Below, in pieces: positions 35,134 to 44,225 of a stretch of 64,000 nucleotides of DNA; within the stretch, counting starts at the first letter, position 1; each line of letters begins with the position of its first letter. The position numbers and the translations under genes were made by a program. The DNA comes from Corallococcus sp. EGB. Its GTDB lineage: Bacteria > Myxococcota > Myxococcia > Myxococcales > Myxococcaceae. The notes under the pieces were generated by a model. That model searched no databases, was not told the DNA's origin, and was given only the letters and a program-made list of their open reading frames with translations. The stretch is taken from the NCBI RefSeq assembly GCF_019968905.1, contig NZ_CP079946.1, forward strand, positions 868,001 through 932,000, in the 5' to 3' direction.

Positions 35134-36609
35134 TCAGTGCGTCAGCGCCTCCAGCGCCTTCGCCTGCGCGTCGATGAATTGCCCGTAGTCCGAGTCCACC
35201 TGCTCTGAGTACGCGCAGGCGAACTCCGCGATGGCGTCATCGAAGTGGCTGTTGTTGCCCAGGTATCCCGCGATGAGCGCGGCGTCGCCCGTGCGCGCAT
35301 GGGCGCGGGCCAGCGTGGCCCCGCACGCGTCCGCGTAGTCCAGGAACACCGGCCCATCCATCTTCTCCGCGTCCAGCGCCCCCTTCATGTCGCGCAGCTG
35401 GCGCACGTAGAACGCGCCCATGCCCTCCACTTCCGTCCACCCGAGGAACAGGTCGGAGAAGGCCTGCATGCGCCGCTGGCCCACCACGACGCGCTCGCCC
35501 GCGCTCTGGAACTCGCTGGGGCCCAGGTAGGGCTCCAGCACGGAGGCCTTCGCCTCCTTGAGCTGCAGCACCAGCGGGTCCTCCCCGCCGTTGCCTTCGC
35601 ACAGCACGACGTAGGCCTGCAGGCCCACGCTGCCCACGCCCACGACCTTGAAGCCCCACTCCTTGCGCCGGTAGCGCAGGCACAGGTCGCGCACCGCGCC
35701 GTCCAGCGACGCGAGGTAGCCCACCGTGAGCCGCTTGATGCGCCGCTCCAGCTCCGACGGTGACACGTCCATCTTCACCGCGGAGAGCGGGAAGAGCAGC
35801 GGCGGCTGGTAGGCCAGGTGCCGCTGGCCGTTGCGCTCCACGGTGAGCTTCTCCACCGCGTGCGCGCTGGTGTGGCGCCTGGCCTTCTCCACCGCCTCCG
35901 CGGCGAGCTTCGCGGTGCCGACGGACTCGGAGTTCTTCAGCTCCTGCGCGTCCACGTGGAGCGACCAGACCTCCAGCAGGCCGCGGGTCGTCAACTCGCG
36001 CATCGTGAGCCGGTAGGACTCCACGGCCTTGCGCGCGGCCTTCCTCCCGCAGCGCCCGCCCAGGCCGTTCTGCTTCGCGGCCACGACGAAGCTCGCGGCC
36101 AGCCGCTTCACGTCCCATTCGAAGGGGCCGGGCAGCGTCTCGTCGAAGTCGTTGAGGTCGAAGATGAGGTTGCGCTCGGGCGTGCCGAACAGGCCGAAGT
36201 TGGACAGGTGCGCGTCGCCGCAAATCTGACTGCGCAGGCCGCTGTGGGGCGTGTGGGCCAGGTCGCGCGCCATGGCGAAGGGCGTGCCGCGCAGGAAGGC
36301 GAACGGCGACTCGGACATGCGCTCATGGCGCACGGGCACCAGCCACGGCAGCCGCGTGGCGTTGGACTCCTGGAGCTGCGCGAGCGGGTCGCGTCCCCGG
36401 AAGGGCTTCCACGTGGCGTGGCTGCTTCGGGGACAGCGCTTGCGCAGGGCGCGGCCGGCCTCCATGCGCTCCTCCACGGAGCGGAAGTCCACGGCCTGGA
36501 GCCGCGAGGGTTTCAGCCTCCGGGGGGATCGCCGCGTGCGCTGCTGCTGTTCGGTGGATACGAGGGGAACCTTCGCGGCTCCCAGCTCGGATGTGCCTTC
36601 CGCGTCCAT
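35134..36609 (-). CDS. DUF2252 family protein
   Basis: 491 residues. The DUF2252 landmarks are clear: RMSESPFAFLRGTPFAMARDL, CGDAHLSNFG and DLNDFDETLPGPFEWDVKRLAAS. The fold is distantly kinase/phosphotransferase-like (GDAHLSNFG resembles the catalytic loop of aminoglycoside phosphotransferases, DFDE the metal-binding Asp), but no substrate is established. Basic, Gln/Arg-rich N-terminal extension of ~40 residues. Cytoplasmic. It lies 105 bp downstream of the P450 gene on the same strand and could be cotranscribed with it. Confidence 0.9.
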   Translation of the reverse strand: MDAEGTSELGAAKVPLVSTEQQQRTRRSPRRLKPSRLQAVDFRSVEERMEAGRALRKRCPRSSHATWKPFRGRDPLAQLQESNATRLPWLVPVRHERMSESPFAFLRGTPFAMARDLAHTPHSGLRSQICGDAHLSNFGLFGTPERNLIFDLNDFDETLPGPFEWDVKRLAASFVVAAKQNGLGGRCGRKAARKAVESYRLTMRELTTRGLLEVWSLHVDAQELKNSESVGTAKLAAEAVEKARRHTSAHAVEKLTVERNGQRHLAYQPPLLFPLSAVKMDVSPSELERRIKRLTVGYLASLDGAVRDLCLRYRRKEWGFKVVGVGSVGLQAYVVLCEGNGGEDPLVLQLKEAKASVLEPYLGPSEFQSAGERVVVGQRRMQAFSDLFLGWTEVEGMGAFYVRQLRDMKGALDAEKMDGPVFLDYADACGATLARAHARTGDAALIAGYLGNNSHFDDAIAEFACAYSEQVDSDYGQFIDAQAKALEALTH

Positions 36610-36714
36610 GGGGTGTGTGACTCCTCACCTCAAAGGTGGGGCGCCTCCCGGGAAACCGGAAGCGTCCGGCGCCGGCGAACCCTCCGCTCCTGGGAGCATG
36701 GGCGGATGCAGTGT

Positions 36715-38079
36715 TCACTCCTGGAGGGACGCCTTCCGTGGCGTGAGCCGGATGCCGCCCTTGGGACGCAGGGTGATGGCGGGGATGACCTCCGGCGCCG
36801 GTCCTGGCGCGGCGTCGAAATGCAGGCGCTGGAGCACCGAGGCCAGCACCAGGCGGATCACCATCATCGCCGACCCCGCGCCGATGCAGAGCCGGGGCCC
36901 TCCTCCAAAGGGACAGTAAGCGAAGCGCGGGATGCGCCGCTCCAGCCCGTCCGCCCAGCGCTCGGGACGGAAGGCCTCCGGCTCCGGGAAGTGGCGCGCG
37001 TTCCGGTGCAGCGCCCACTGGGACCACGCGACCACCGTCCCGGCGGGGACGCGGATGCCGTCCATGCGGTCGTCCGCCTCCGCCACCCGGCTCATGCCCC
37101 ACGCGGGCGGATACAAACGCAGCGACTCCTTCACCACCTGCTCGCAGTACGGCAGCGACGGCAGGTCCTCCACCGTGGGCTCGCGGCCTCCCAGCACCGT
37201 GGCCAGCTCCCGCCGCAGCGCGGCCTCCGCCTCCGGGTGGCGCGCCAGCAACCACAGACAGAGCGTCAGCGCGACGGCGGTCGTCTCGTGCCCGGCGATC
37301 ATCAAGGTCAGACATTCATCGCGCAGCTGCGCGTCCGTCAGGTGCTCGCCGTCCTCGGCCTGCGCCTCCAGCAGCAGGCCCAGCAGGTCCTCGCCGGGGC
37401 TCCCCTGCCTCCTCCGGCGCTCCACCACGTCGTCCACGACGGCGTGCAGGGTGCGCAGGGCGGCGCGGAACCGCCGCTGTCCTGGCGTGGGCACCCAGGC
37501 GGGCAGCGGGATGGGGGTGTCGAAGAGGAACTGGGCATGCAGCATCACCGACTCCATGGCCCGTCCCAGCTCCCGCGCCCGCGCGGAGAGGTTCGCGCCG
37601 AAGAGCGTCTCCGCCACCACGTCCAGGGTCAACGCCATCATCTCCGCATAGGCGTCGAAGGGCTCTCCCTCCCGTCGCGATGCCATCCAGGTGTTCGCGG
37701 CCCTCACCGCCACGCTCCCGTGCGAGGCCAGCAGGTTCTTGTGGAAGGCAGGCTGCATCATCCGCCGCCGCCGCATCCAGAAGTCACCGTGGCTGGTGAA
37801 CAGGCCGCGGCCCACCACCGCCTCCAGGGCGCGCTTCTGGAAGGCGTCCTTCGGGTAGTTGCGGAAGTTCTTCACCAACACGTGCTCGATGCCCTCCGAC
37901 GTGTTGAGCAGGTAGATGTCCGTCCCCACGAAGCGGGTCCGCACCACCGCGCCCTGGTCCGCGTAGCGCAGGAAGAAGCCCAGCGGATCCTTCCGGTACT
38001 CCAGCCCCAGGCCCACCCACGGCAGCCCCGCGGCAAGCCGGGGAGGAAGGACCGCGGAGTCGGAAGCGGCGGGGTGCAT
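36715..38079 (-). CDS. cytochrome P450
   Basis: 454 residues from the ATG at 38079; the open frame upstream is not protein-like. All P450 marks are present: I-helix AGHETTA, K-helix ExxR in KESLRLYPPAW, PERW, and heme loop FGGGPRLCIGAG with Cys398 as iron ligand. No N-terminal membrane anchor, so soluble and dependent on separate redox partners, which are not nearby. The sequence style (long, CYP102/CYP4/CYP175-like) is that of bacterial fatty acid or carotenoid hydroxylases. Its place beside the carotenoid operon makes a carotenoid-oxidising role possible but unproven. Confidence 0.93.
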   Translation of the reverse strand: MHPAASDSAVLPPRLAAGLPWVGLGLEYRKDPLGFFLRYADQGAVVRTRFVGTDIYLLNTSEGIEHVLVKNFRNYPKDAFQKRALEAVVGRGLFTSHGDFWMRRRRMMQPAFHKNLLASHGSVAVRAANTWMASRREGEPFDAYAEMMALTLDVVAETLFGANLSARARELGRAMESVMLHAQFLFDTPIPLPAWVPTPGQRRFRAALRTLHAVVDDVVERRRRQGSPGEDLLGLLLEAQAEDGEHLTDAQLRDECLTLMIAGHETTAVALTLCLWLLARHPEAEAALRRELATVLGGREPTVEDLPSLPYCEQVVKESLRLYPPAWGMSRVAEADDRMDGIRVPAGTVVAWSQWALHRNARHFPEPEAFRPERWADGLERRIPRFAYCPFGGGPRLCIGAGSAMMVIRLVLASVLQRLHFDAAPGPAPEVIPAITLRPKGGIRLTPRKASLQE

Positions 38080-38327
38080 GCGGCGGCTCCTGGACGGGGC
38101 GCGAAGGACCTCCCCGAGCGCGCGAGTGTATCCGAGCCCGTTCGATGGACGCCCCACCGTGACGCCTCCCGCTACAAGCCCCGGGAGGCGTGTGACACGG
38201 GGGCTACAGCGGCTCGCCGCATCAGCAGGGCTTCCATCGGAATCCGGGAGACTTGTTTTCGCATGTTGCTGGCTCGGAGGGTGCGGGGACGGCCGCCACC
38301 GCTCGCGGGGCGGAGGTCTCGCGTGCG

Positions 38328-38522
38328 GTGTTTCACCTCTGGGTGAGACACGTGGTGGATGGCCAGCAGCTCACCGGTGACACCCTGGAGCTGGTGGAGC
38401 AGATCGGCGACGGCGCCTATCCCTACCGCCACTTCTCCGGCATCGACGTGAAGGGCTCCGCCGGCAGCTACACCCTCGTGAACGAGGCCACCTCCCAGGC
38501 CACCGCCGCCCAGGCGCGCTGA
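38328..38522 (+). CDS. small hypothetical protein
   Basis: About 64 residues from a GTG at 38328, eleven bases after GGAGG (MFHLWVRHVVDGQQLTGD...). Third positions are almost all G or C across the frame, as in real genes here, and a terminator-like hairpin follows 25 bp after the stop. The frame is open further upstream to an ATG at 38253, but that part looks noncoding. No membrane span or recognisable domain. Divergent from the P450 gene. It could also be the surviving tail of a larger lost gene. Confidence 0.4.
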   Translation: MFHLWVRHVVDGQQLTGDTLELVEQIGDGAYPYRHFSGIDVKGSAGSYTLVNEATSQATAAQAR

Positions 38523-38547
38523 GCCATCCGCGTGAAGCACCTCCCGT

Positions 38548-38568
38548 CCCCCGGACGCGTGCCGGGGG
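38548..38568. terminator. GC hairpin between convergent genes
   Basis: CCCCCGG (38548-38554), a 7-base loop, and CCGGGGG (38562-38568) form a perfect stem between the small gene and the 3' end of the large toxin-like gene. No U-tract. Confidence 0.4.
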
Positions 38569-38582
38569 CGGGGGCGTGTGGC

Positions 38583-41500
38583 TCAGCGGGGATGGAAGCA
38601 CTTCCTGTCGGTGTTGTTCTCATCGCGGTTGTAGACGACGGCCTCCACCCACCGCACGACGTCCAGGCCCACTGCGCCGAACTCGAACATGAAGGCGGTG
38701 AAGAGGATCTCCTCCTTGCCCGGTGAGGGGGTGAAGCCTCCCAGGCCCTCGAGCGCCGTCCCCGAGTAGCGCAGCATGTTGGCCCCCAGCTTCTCCGTGT
38801 CCGTGGCGAAACCATGGGAGTTGGACACCGGGTCGTCCCCCGCCAGGGCGAGCATCTCCAGCACGTAGCTCACGACGGAGAGGATGAGCCCACCGACGCC
38901 AATGACCCCGAGCAGGCCCGCGTCCACCTCCTCCAGGACCTTCGCGGCGAGCTTCGTGTCCTCTCCGCTCGGAGGCCGCCAGCCCAGGTAGGCCACGCAG
39001 CCGGAGGTCATGGCCTCCACGGCGGTGACGCACCAGAGGATGACGTCCACCGTCCACTGGGCGGGGCTGTCGTCGGTGGGGAAGGTGCCCGCGACGCTCG
39101 TCGCGGTCGCGACGGCCTGGAGGGTGGTGATGACCTTCGCGAGCGGGCCTTCGATCTTCGCGATGCTGAGCAGCGCCGAGCCCTCTAGGAGGAGGGAATA
39201 GAGGAGTGAGGCGAGCTCCGCCGCGCCACCTCCCAGGATGGTGTAGGCGCAGGCCTTGGGGGCCAGGCCGGTCGTCTTCGCGGCCAGCTCCAGGGCCGGC
39301 TGCGCCCGCCAGGGCATCCGTGCCGGCTGGAGCGTGCTCTGCTTCCCCTGGGCCTCCACCTGGCTGGAGACGGGGGCCTCGCCCGTGAGCAGCTTGTAGA
39401 CAATCGTCAGCGGGATGGCCGTGAGCAGGCTGAGGGCGCTCAGCATGGTCAGCTGCTCTTCACCCGTGAGCTTCTTGTAGAGCCACGTGATGACCGGGAT
39501 GTTGAATGGCCGCAGCAGCACGTCCTGGATGATGGCCTGGGTCAGGTCCTCCACGACTTCGCAGAGGCCCAGCACCAGGTCTCGCATGGCACTCAGCAGC
39601 GCCTTGCCCGCCTCGCCGGCGATCAGCTTCACGATGGCGTGCAGGCTGAGGTTGCCCTGCTGCGCGAGCGTCTGGACGCCCTGGAGCAGCTCCTTCACGC
39701 TCGTCGCGACGTCCGACAGGATGTCCTCCACGGTCTGGACGAAGTCGCTGATGGCCTCCCTCACCGGGTTGTCCGGCGCGTCCGAAGTGCTCTGGCCGAT
39801 GCCGCCGTGGGACATCTGGTAGGTGGAGAAGGTCGCGCCCGGGCTGGTGTTGAGGCAGTCGAGCGCGGACTGCTGCTCGGGTGTCGCAGAGGCCTGCGTC
39901 TGGGCCGTCACCTGCTGCGTGCTCACGTCCTGGAGGCCCAGGGCGGAGTCGCAGAGGCTGTCGAACTGGCCGATGACCGCGTCGAAGAAGGCGGTGATGG
40001 TGGCCTCCGACCCCGTCAGCTTGCTCGCGAGCGCCAGGAGCGCATCCTGGGTCATCGCTTCCAAAGCGCGCTGGGTGGCCAGGATGTCGTCCCACGCGAA
40101 CAGGAAGCCCAGGAACGCGATGATGTCGTCAATCAGCACCGCCAGCTGCTGGAACAGCCAGCTGATGAGCTGGAGGGCTTCCTTGATGGTTCGCACGACG
40201 AACGTCACCACCTGCTCGCCAATCTTCACGAAGAACTGGAGCAGCGTCTTCGTGCCGCTGACGATGGGCTGGATGATGTATTCGTAGACGGCGCCCGCCG
40301 CGCTCTCGAGCGCCTGGAGCACGTCGCCCGCGGCCGTCTCGATGGCGTCCGTCACGGTGCCCAGCACCTTGAAGGACGTCTGGGTCCTGGCCATCGCCGT
40401 GGGCGCCATCGTCGGTGTCGCCGGCTCCAGAGGCGCCGCCGAGCCGTCCGCGGGCAGGCTGTCCATGGTGTCCATCAGCTGCTGGAGCGACGCCTGCACC
40501 TGCGCCACCAGGTCAGGGTCGGCGCCAGGGGGCACCACGGGCGTTCCGTCCGGCTTCTTCCACTGGGACAGGTCCTGGCCCTTCAGCTTCGCGGCCAGGT
40601 TCGCGCGCAGCTCCGCGCTGGGGTCCGCCGTCACGTCCTGGGCGAGGAACGCCGCGCTGAAGCGGAACACGGGCGTGCCCACGTCGGACACCTTGTTGAT
40701 GAGCGTCACCGTGCCGCTGGCGTCCGTCTTCACCTCCACGCGGGTGCTGGGGTCCAGGTCCGTCCAGTAGCCGTTCACCATCACGCGGGACCACTCGGAG
40801 GCGTTCACCTGGACGGGCTGGCCCACCAGGGGTGCGCCCTGCGCGTTGGTGAAGCGCACCACCGTGGTGTAGCTGGCGAACTCCTGCCCGTTGGCCAGGG
40901 TGGGCAACACCATGTCCGTGTTCTGCCAGGCGGTGGTGTCCGGGTCCTGCCACAGGTACGTGATGAGGCTGTTGTTCGAGGACGTGACGAACAGCTCGCC
41001 CGTGGAGCGCTTCTGGTTGCGGCGCGGGGCCAGTTGGGCCACGTGCTCGCGCTGCTGGAGCGGCGCCGACCAGCCGTCGGTGGCACCCACCGCGTTGTTC
41101 AGGGAGAACAGCCGCTGGCTGCCATCCACCGCCCAGACGCTGACGCGCTTCGAGTCCTGCTGCGCCAGCACGGACGTCACGCCGGACAACACGTCCGGTG
41201 ACGCGAGGGTCAGCGCGGTGCTCTTGGCGTTCTTCAACCCCGTGGAGGGGAACCACGACAGCCCGTCACCGCCCACGTACAGCGCGCTCAGCCCCTGGTT
41301 CTGGCGGTCCTCCAGCGCCCACAGGCGGCGCGCGCCCGACGGCGCCGTCACCGACAGCGTGTGCGTGGTGTTGGTGGACGGGTCCAGGAGGCTGGTGAAG
41401 GTGAGGCAGCGCTTGCCGGTGTTGTCGTCGAACAGCGACCAGGTGCCCCGGTAGGAGATGCCGGTGATGGAGGCCCGGGCCACCACCACGTCGTGCAGCG

Positions 41501-42104
41501 TCCGCATGTCCTTGGGCGGCGCCCAGTTCACCCACGCGCTGGCCGTATTGCTCGTGGACGCGTCCACGAAGTAGCGGCCGGTGGTGCCGTTCGTGTTCTT
41601 CACCTCCGCCACCAGCAGCGGCGCCTCGCTGGCGCTGACGAAGTCACCCAGCAGGAGCCGCTGCACGGGCATGCCCGCGGGGGCGCCGTTGCGCTGGACC
41701 CACGCGGCGTCGAGCGTGTTCCACGGCGCGCCGTCCGGCGTGGGCGTGAGGGCGGGAGAGACGAACACGCGGCTGCCGCCCGCGCCGTCATCCACGGCCA
41801 CCGCCACGACGACCTGGCCCGAGGGCGCCTGGACCACCGCGTAGCCCTGCACGTCGTGGTTCGCGTCCGGGCTGAGCTCGACCTGGCGCCAGCCGGTCGT
41901 CACGGTGGTGTCGCGCAACATCACCCACAGCGTCTTGCGCGCGGTGTTCGCGGCGGACGCGCCCACACTGAACAGCAGCGGGGAGCCGCCGGTGTCCTCC
42001 GCGGAGGCGAGCGGGTACGCCGCGTCCACGGAGGTCGCGGCCAGGTAGTTGTACATCAGGCTGGAGGAGACGGACGCCGAGCCCGTCTGGGGAGTCTCAG
42101 ACAT
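38583..42104 (-). CDS. 1173-residue protein, beta-rich N-terminal half and hydrophobic helical C-terminal half; putative effector/toxin
   Basis: I do not recognise a named family. Start: ATG at 42104 (MSETPQTGSAS) after GAGGAA; no signal peptide. Residues ~20-450 are strand-rich with repeated units of hydrophobic strand, Gly/Asp turn and Trp/Phe (LWVMLRDTTVTTGW, VSVWAVDGSQRLFSL, LWALEDRQNQGLSALYVGG), suggesting a beta-propeller or tectonin-like binding module. A Transthyretin/Ig-like stretch follows (~480-560), then a Pro/Asp linker. From ~620 on it is helical with several long hydrophobic segments (LISWLFQQLAVLIDDIIAFLGFLFAW near 650-675, split here; LSALSLLTAIPLTIVYKLL; GVIGVGGLILSVVSYVLEMLALAG). 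A binding front and membrane-inserting rear would suit a pore-forming or translocating protein. Second gene after the TULIP-like gene, 46 bp downstream. Confidence 0.55.
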   Translation of the reverse strand: MSETPQTGSASVSSSLMYNYLAATSVDAAYPLASAEDTGGSPLLFSVGASAANTARKTLWVMLRDTTVTTGWRQVELSPDANHDVQGYAVVQAPSGQVVVAVAVDDGAGGSRVFVSPALTPTPDGAPWNTLDAAWVQRNGAPAGMPVQRLLLGDFVSASEAPLLVAEVKNTNGTTGRYFVDASTSNTASAWVNWAPPKDMRTLHDVVVARASITGISYRGTWSLFDDNTGKRCLTFTSLLDPSTNTTHTLSVTAPSGARRLWALEDRQNQGLSALYVGGDGLSWFPSTGLKNAKSTALTLASPDVLSGVTSVLAQQDSKRVSVWAVDGSQRLFSLNNAVGATDGWSAPLQQREHVAQLAPRRNQKRSTGELFVTSSNNSLITYLWQDPDTTAWQNTDMVLPTLANGQEFASYTTVVRFTNAQGAPLVGQPVQVNASEWSRVMVNGYWTDLDPSTRVEVKTDASGTVTLINKVSDVGTPVFRFSAAFLAQDVTADPSAELRANLAAKLKGQDLSQWKKPDGTPVVPPGADPDLVAQVQASLQQLMDTMDSLPADGSAAPLEPATPTMAPTAMARTQTSFKVLGTVTDAIETAAGDVLQALESAAGAVYEYIIQPIVSGTKTLLQFFVKIGEQVVTFVVRTIKEALQLISWLFQQLAVLIDDIIAFLGFLFAWDDILATQRALEAMTQDALLALASKLTGSEATITAFFDAVIGQFDSLCDSALGLQDVSTQQVTAQTQASATPEQQSALDCLNTSPGATFSTYQMSHGGIGQSTSDAPDNPVREAISDFVQTVEDILSDVATSVKELLQGVQTLAQQGNLSLHAIVKLIAGEAGKALLSAMRDLVLGLCEVVEDLTQAIIQDVLLRPFNIPVITWLYKKLTGEEQLTMLSALSLLTAIPLTIVYKLLTGEAPVSSQVEAQGKQSTLQPARMPWRAQPALELAAKTTGLAPKACAYTILGGGAAELASLLYSLLLEGSALLSIAKIEGPLAKVITTLQAVATATSVAGTFPTDDSPAQWTVDVILWCVTAVEAMTSGCVAYLGWRPPSGEDTKLAAKVLEEVDAGLLGVIGVGGLILSVVSYVLEMLALAGDDPVSNSHGFATDTEKLGANMLRYSGTALEGLGGFTPSPGKEEILFTAFMFEFGAVGLDVVRWVEAVVYNRDENNTDRKCFHPR

Positions 42105-42150
42105 GGAGGTTCCTCGAGATGTCGATGGGATGAGAGGGATTGCCGCTTCT

Positions 42151-44010
42151 TCAGCCAGGGAAGGACACGTCCACCTGGACGGCGCCTTCCGTGTTGAAGA
42201 CGAACTGGCTGTAGGAGCGCGCGGCGCCCGTGGGCAGCACGACGCAGTCCTCGACATCCAGCGACATGGAGGCGTTGTCGCGGAAGGTGGAGGCCAGGTC
42301 GTTGGCGAAGGTCTGCGCCTGCTGCGTGATTTCGTCCTGTGGCGACGTGGAGGACCAGTTGAGCAGCTTGTCCAATGCGTTGAAGACCCAGCCATCCAGG
42401 GTCTTGTCCACGTCCGGAGCGGGCGCCTTGCCCAGCACGATGCTCACGGACGTCACCAGCTTGCCGCCGTCACCGGCCGCGAGGGTGAGGGTGCCTGTCC
42501 AGGGCTGCACGTAGGTGGCCCGGCCCAGGACGTCCTTCATGCCCAGGCCGATGAAGTCGAGCGGATACTGGCTGACCTCGATGTCCACCTGGAACTGGCC
42601 CGTCAGCGACAGCGTGCAGCGGTCGGTCTGGGTGAGGTTGGGCTGGACGGTGAAGAAGATGCCCTCGGTGCCGGCCACGTACTGGTCGAAGCCGTTGTTC
42701 ACCTGGACGAACTCGCCGCGTCCCTCGTTCTTGCTGGCGTTGTCCCGCGTGCCGACGCACTGGTACGTCAACGGCGCCAGCCGCGAGATGGTGCCCGGGA
42801 TGCCGGAGGCCGCGAGGATGGCCGGCAGCACCGTCGGCTTCAGGTAGCCCTCGCCCAATGTGTCCTGGCTGAGGAACAGCCGCGCGCGGGCCTCCGCCGG
42901 GGTGCCGTCCGGGTTGGTGGTGGCGGCCAGCGGCGCGGTGAAGCCGAAGCGCGCCGCCCACGCGGGCTCCTTCCGGCCCCGGCTCATCATGCACACGTTG
43001 AGCGTGCTGAAGTTCCCGTTGGTGCTGTAGCGGGTCGTGCGCTCCTTCGCGAACGTGGGGACGATGCTCGCGGGGCTGCCCGGAGCCTGCGTCGTGTACG
43101 CCACGTCCATGTGGCCCACGCCGGCCAGCGTGGCCTGGAGCGCGCTCTGTGCGGCCTGGCTGAGCGTCACGGGCTGGTTGCTCGCGTTCACCACCTGGAG
43201 CGCTCGGAACAGCGACGGCTGGGCCAGGTCCAGGAAGAGGCGGTAGACGGAGTAGTTGAGCGACTGGAGGCCCTGGATGTGCTGCTTTGCCTCCGACGTG
43301 GCCGCCAGCGCGTTCGGGTCCGTGACCTGCGCCTGTGACAGGTCCAGGGACACGATGACCGTCGTGCCCGACAGGTCCTGCGTCTTCGTCGCGCCGGACT
43401 CCACGTACTGGAGGGTCGCGGTGGTGAAGGGCAGGTGCACGTCCAGGTGGGTCGTCTGGTCGTCGGGGACCGACACGGTCGGGTCGCCCATGGCCGTCAC
43501 GGTGAGCTGCGCGCCCCCGCTGGCGGCCTGCGTGAAGGAGGCTGGGATGAGCTGGTAGTAGCGCAGGGCGTGCAGTTGCTTGTTGATGAGCCCCACCGAC
43601 AGCGCCCACACCAGGTCCCACTCATGGGGCGCGCGAGGCTTGAAGTCCACCCGGTAGGTGGTCGCGTGGTTGTCGCCGCTCTTGTCCGTCTGGGTGATGA
43701 CCACCGGCGCGAGGCTGCTGTCCGTGGTCGCGGTATAGGACTCCGGGTGGGACGGACCGCTGGAGTAGTTCCAGTAGAACGAGAGGGGCACCTGCTCGTT
43801 GCCCGTCTCCAGCTTGTACGTCACCGTGCCCTCAGGACCCGGGGAGAGGGAGTTGTTCTGCTGGACCTTGAAGGTCGTGCTGGAGCCCGCGGCGATGCTG
43901 CTGGCGGGCGCGCTGCCACTGAGCGAGCCATCCTTGTAGTCAGGCCCTCCTCGGTTATCGATGGGGCAGCCGGAGTTGTTCTGGAGGGTGAGGGTCGTGG
44001 AGAGCGTCAT
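42151..44010 (-). CDS. P47/TULIP-like protein with aegerolysin-like N-terminus
   Basis: 619 residues from the ATG at 44010 (MTLSTTLTLQNNSG), no signal peptide. Residues 1-~115 are a beta-sandwich candidate resembling aegerolysins: a short Cys/Gly start, FKVQQNNSLSPGPEGTVTYKL and VPLSFYWNYSSGPS. From ~129 the block HEWDLVWALSVGLINKQL matches the opening of clostridial P-47/OrfX TULIP proteins (a Trp-Asp followed by a hydrophobic run and a V/I-N-K turn). The remainder alternates long strands and helices as in tubular lipid-binding folds, with FSTLNVCMMSRGRK in the middle. P47/OrfX proteins accompany botulinum-like toxins. First gene of a two-gene operon with the 1173-residue protein. The assignment rests on pattern recognition, not a search. 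Confidence 0.55.
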   Translation of the reverse strand: MTLSTTLTLQNNSGCPIDNRGGPDYKDGSLSGSAPASSIAAGSSTTFKVQQNNSLSPGPEGTVTYKLETGNEQVPLSFYWNYSSGPSHPESYTATTDSSLAPVVITQTDKSGDNHATTYRVDFKPRAPHEWDLVWALSVGLINKQLHALRYYQLIPASFTQAASGGAQLTVTAMGDPTVSVPDDQTTHLDVHLPFTTATLQYVESGATKTQDLSGTTVIVSLDLSQAQVTDPNALAATSEAKQHIQGLQSLNYSVYRLFLDLAQPSLFRALQVVNASNQPVTLSQAAQSALQATLAGVGHMDVAYTTQAPGSPASIVPTFAKERTTRYSTNGNFSTLNVCMMSRGRKEPAWAARFGFTAPLAATTNPDGTPAEARARLFLSQDTLGEGYLKPTVLPAILAASGIPGTISRLAPLTYQCVGTRDNASKNEGRGEFVQVNNGFDQYVAGTEGIFFTVQPNLTQTDRCTLSLTGQFQVDIEVSQYPLDFIGLGMKDVLGRATYVQPWTGTLTLAAGDGGKLVTSVSIVLGKAPAPDVDKTLDGWVFNALDKLLNWSSTSPQDEITQQAQTFANDLASTFRDNASMSLDVEDCVVLPTGAARSYSQFVFNTEGAVQVDVSFPG

Positions 44011-44040
44011 GACAGGACCTGGCGCGTGAGGGGCATGCGC

Positions 44041-44063
44041 CGTGAAACACAACCTGTTTCACG
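44041..44063. promoter_or_regulatory. perfect palindromic operator upstream of the TULIP operon
   Basis: CGTGAAACA (44041-44049) and TGTTTCACG (44055-44063) are exact inverted repeats with a 5-bp spacer, 31 bp from the start codon at 44010. Length and symmetry fit a TetR-type dimer site. The nearest regulator gene is the TetR gene at 44511. Confidence 0.6.
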
Positions 44064-44225
44064 GGCACCTCCCCTCCAGGTGCAAGGCCGGGACCAGTCG
44101 CAACCTCGCGTGATCACATCCATGCCCCATGTACACGCCTGGCGCTGCGTGCTGTACGAACGCACGCGCGTTGCTTCGCGCGCTGGCGCTCGTCGCCGAG
44201 CACCGGCCGGAGTTGCCTGCGGGTG

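Noticed and set aside
39639..41201. Plus-strand frame inside the 1173-residue gene
   Set aside because: Arg/His-rich shadow frame without motifs; the minus-strand frame is continuous over 3.5 kb with protein-like composition.
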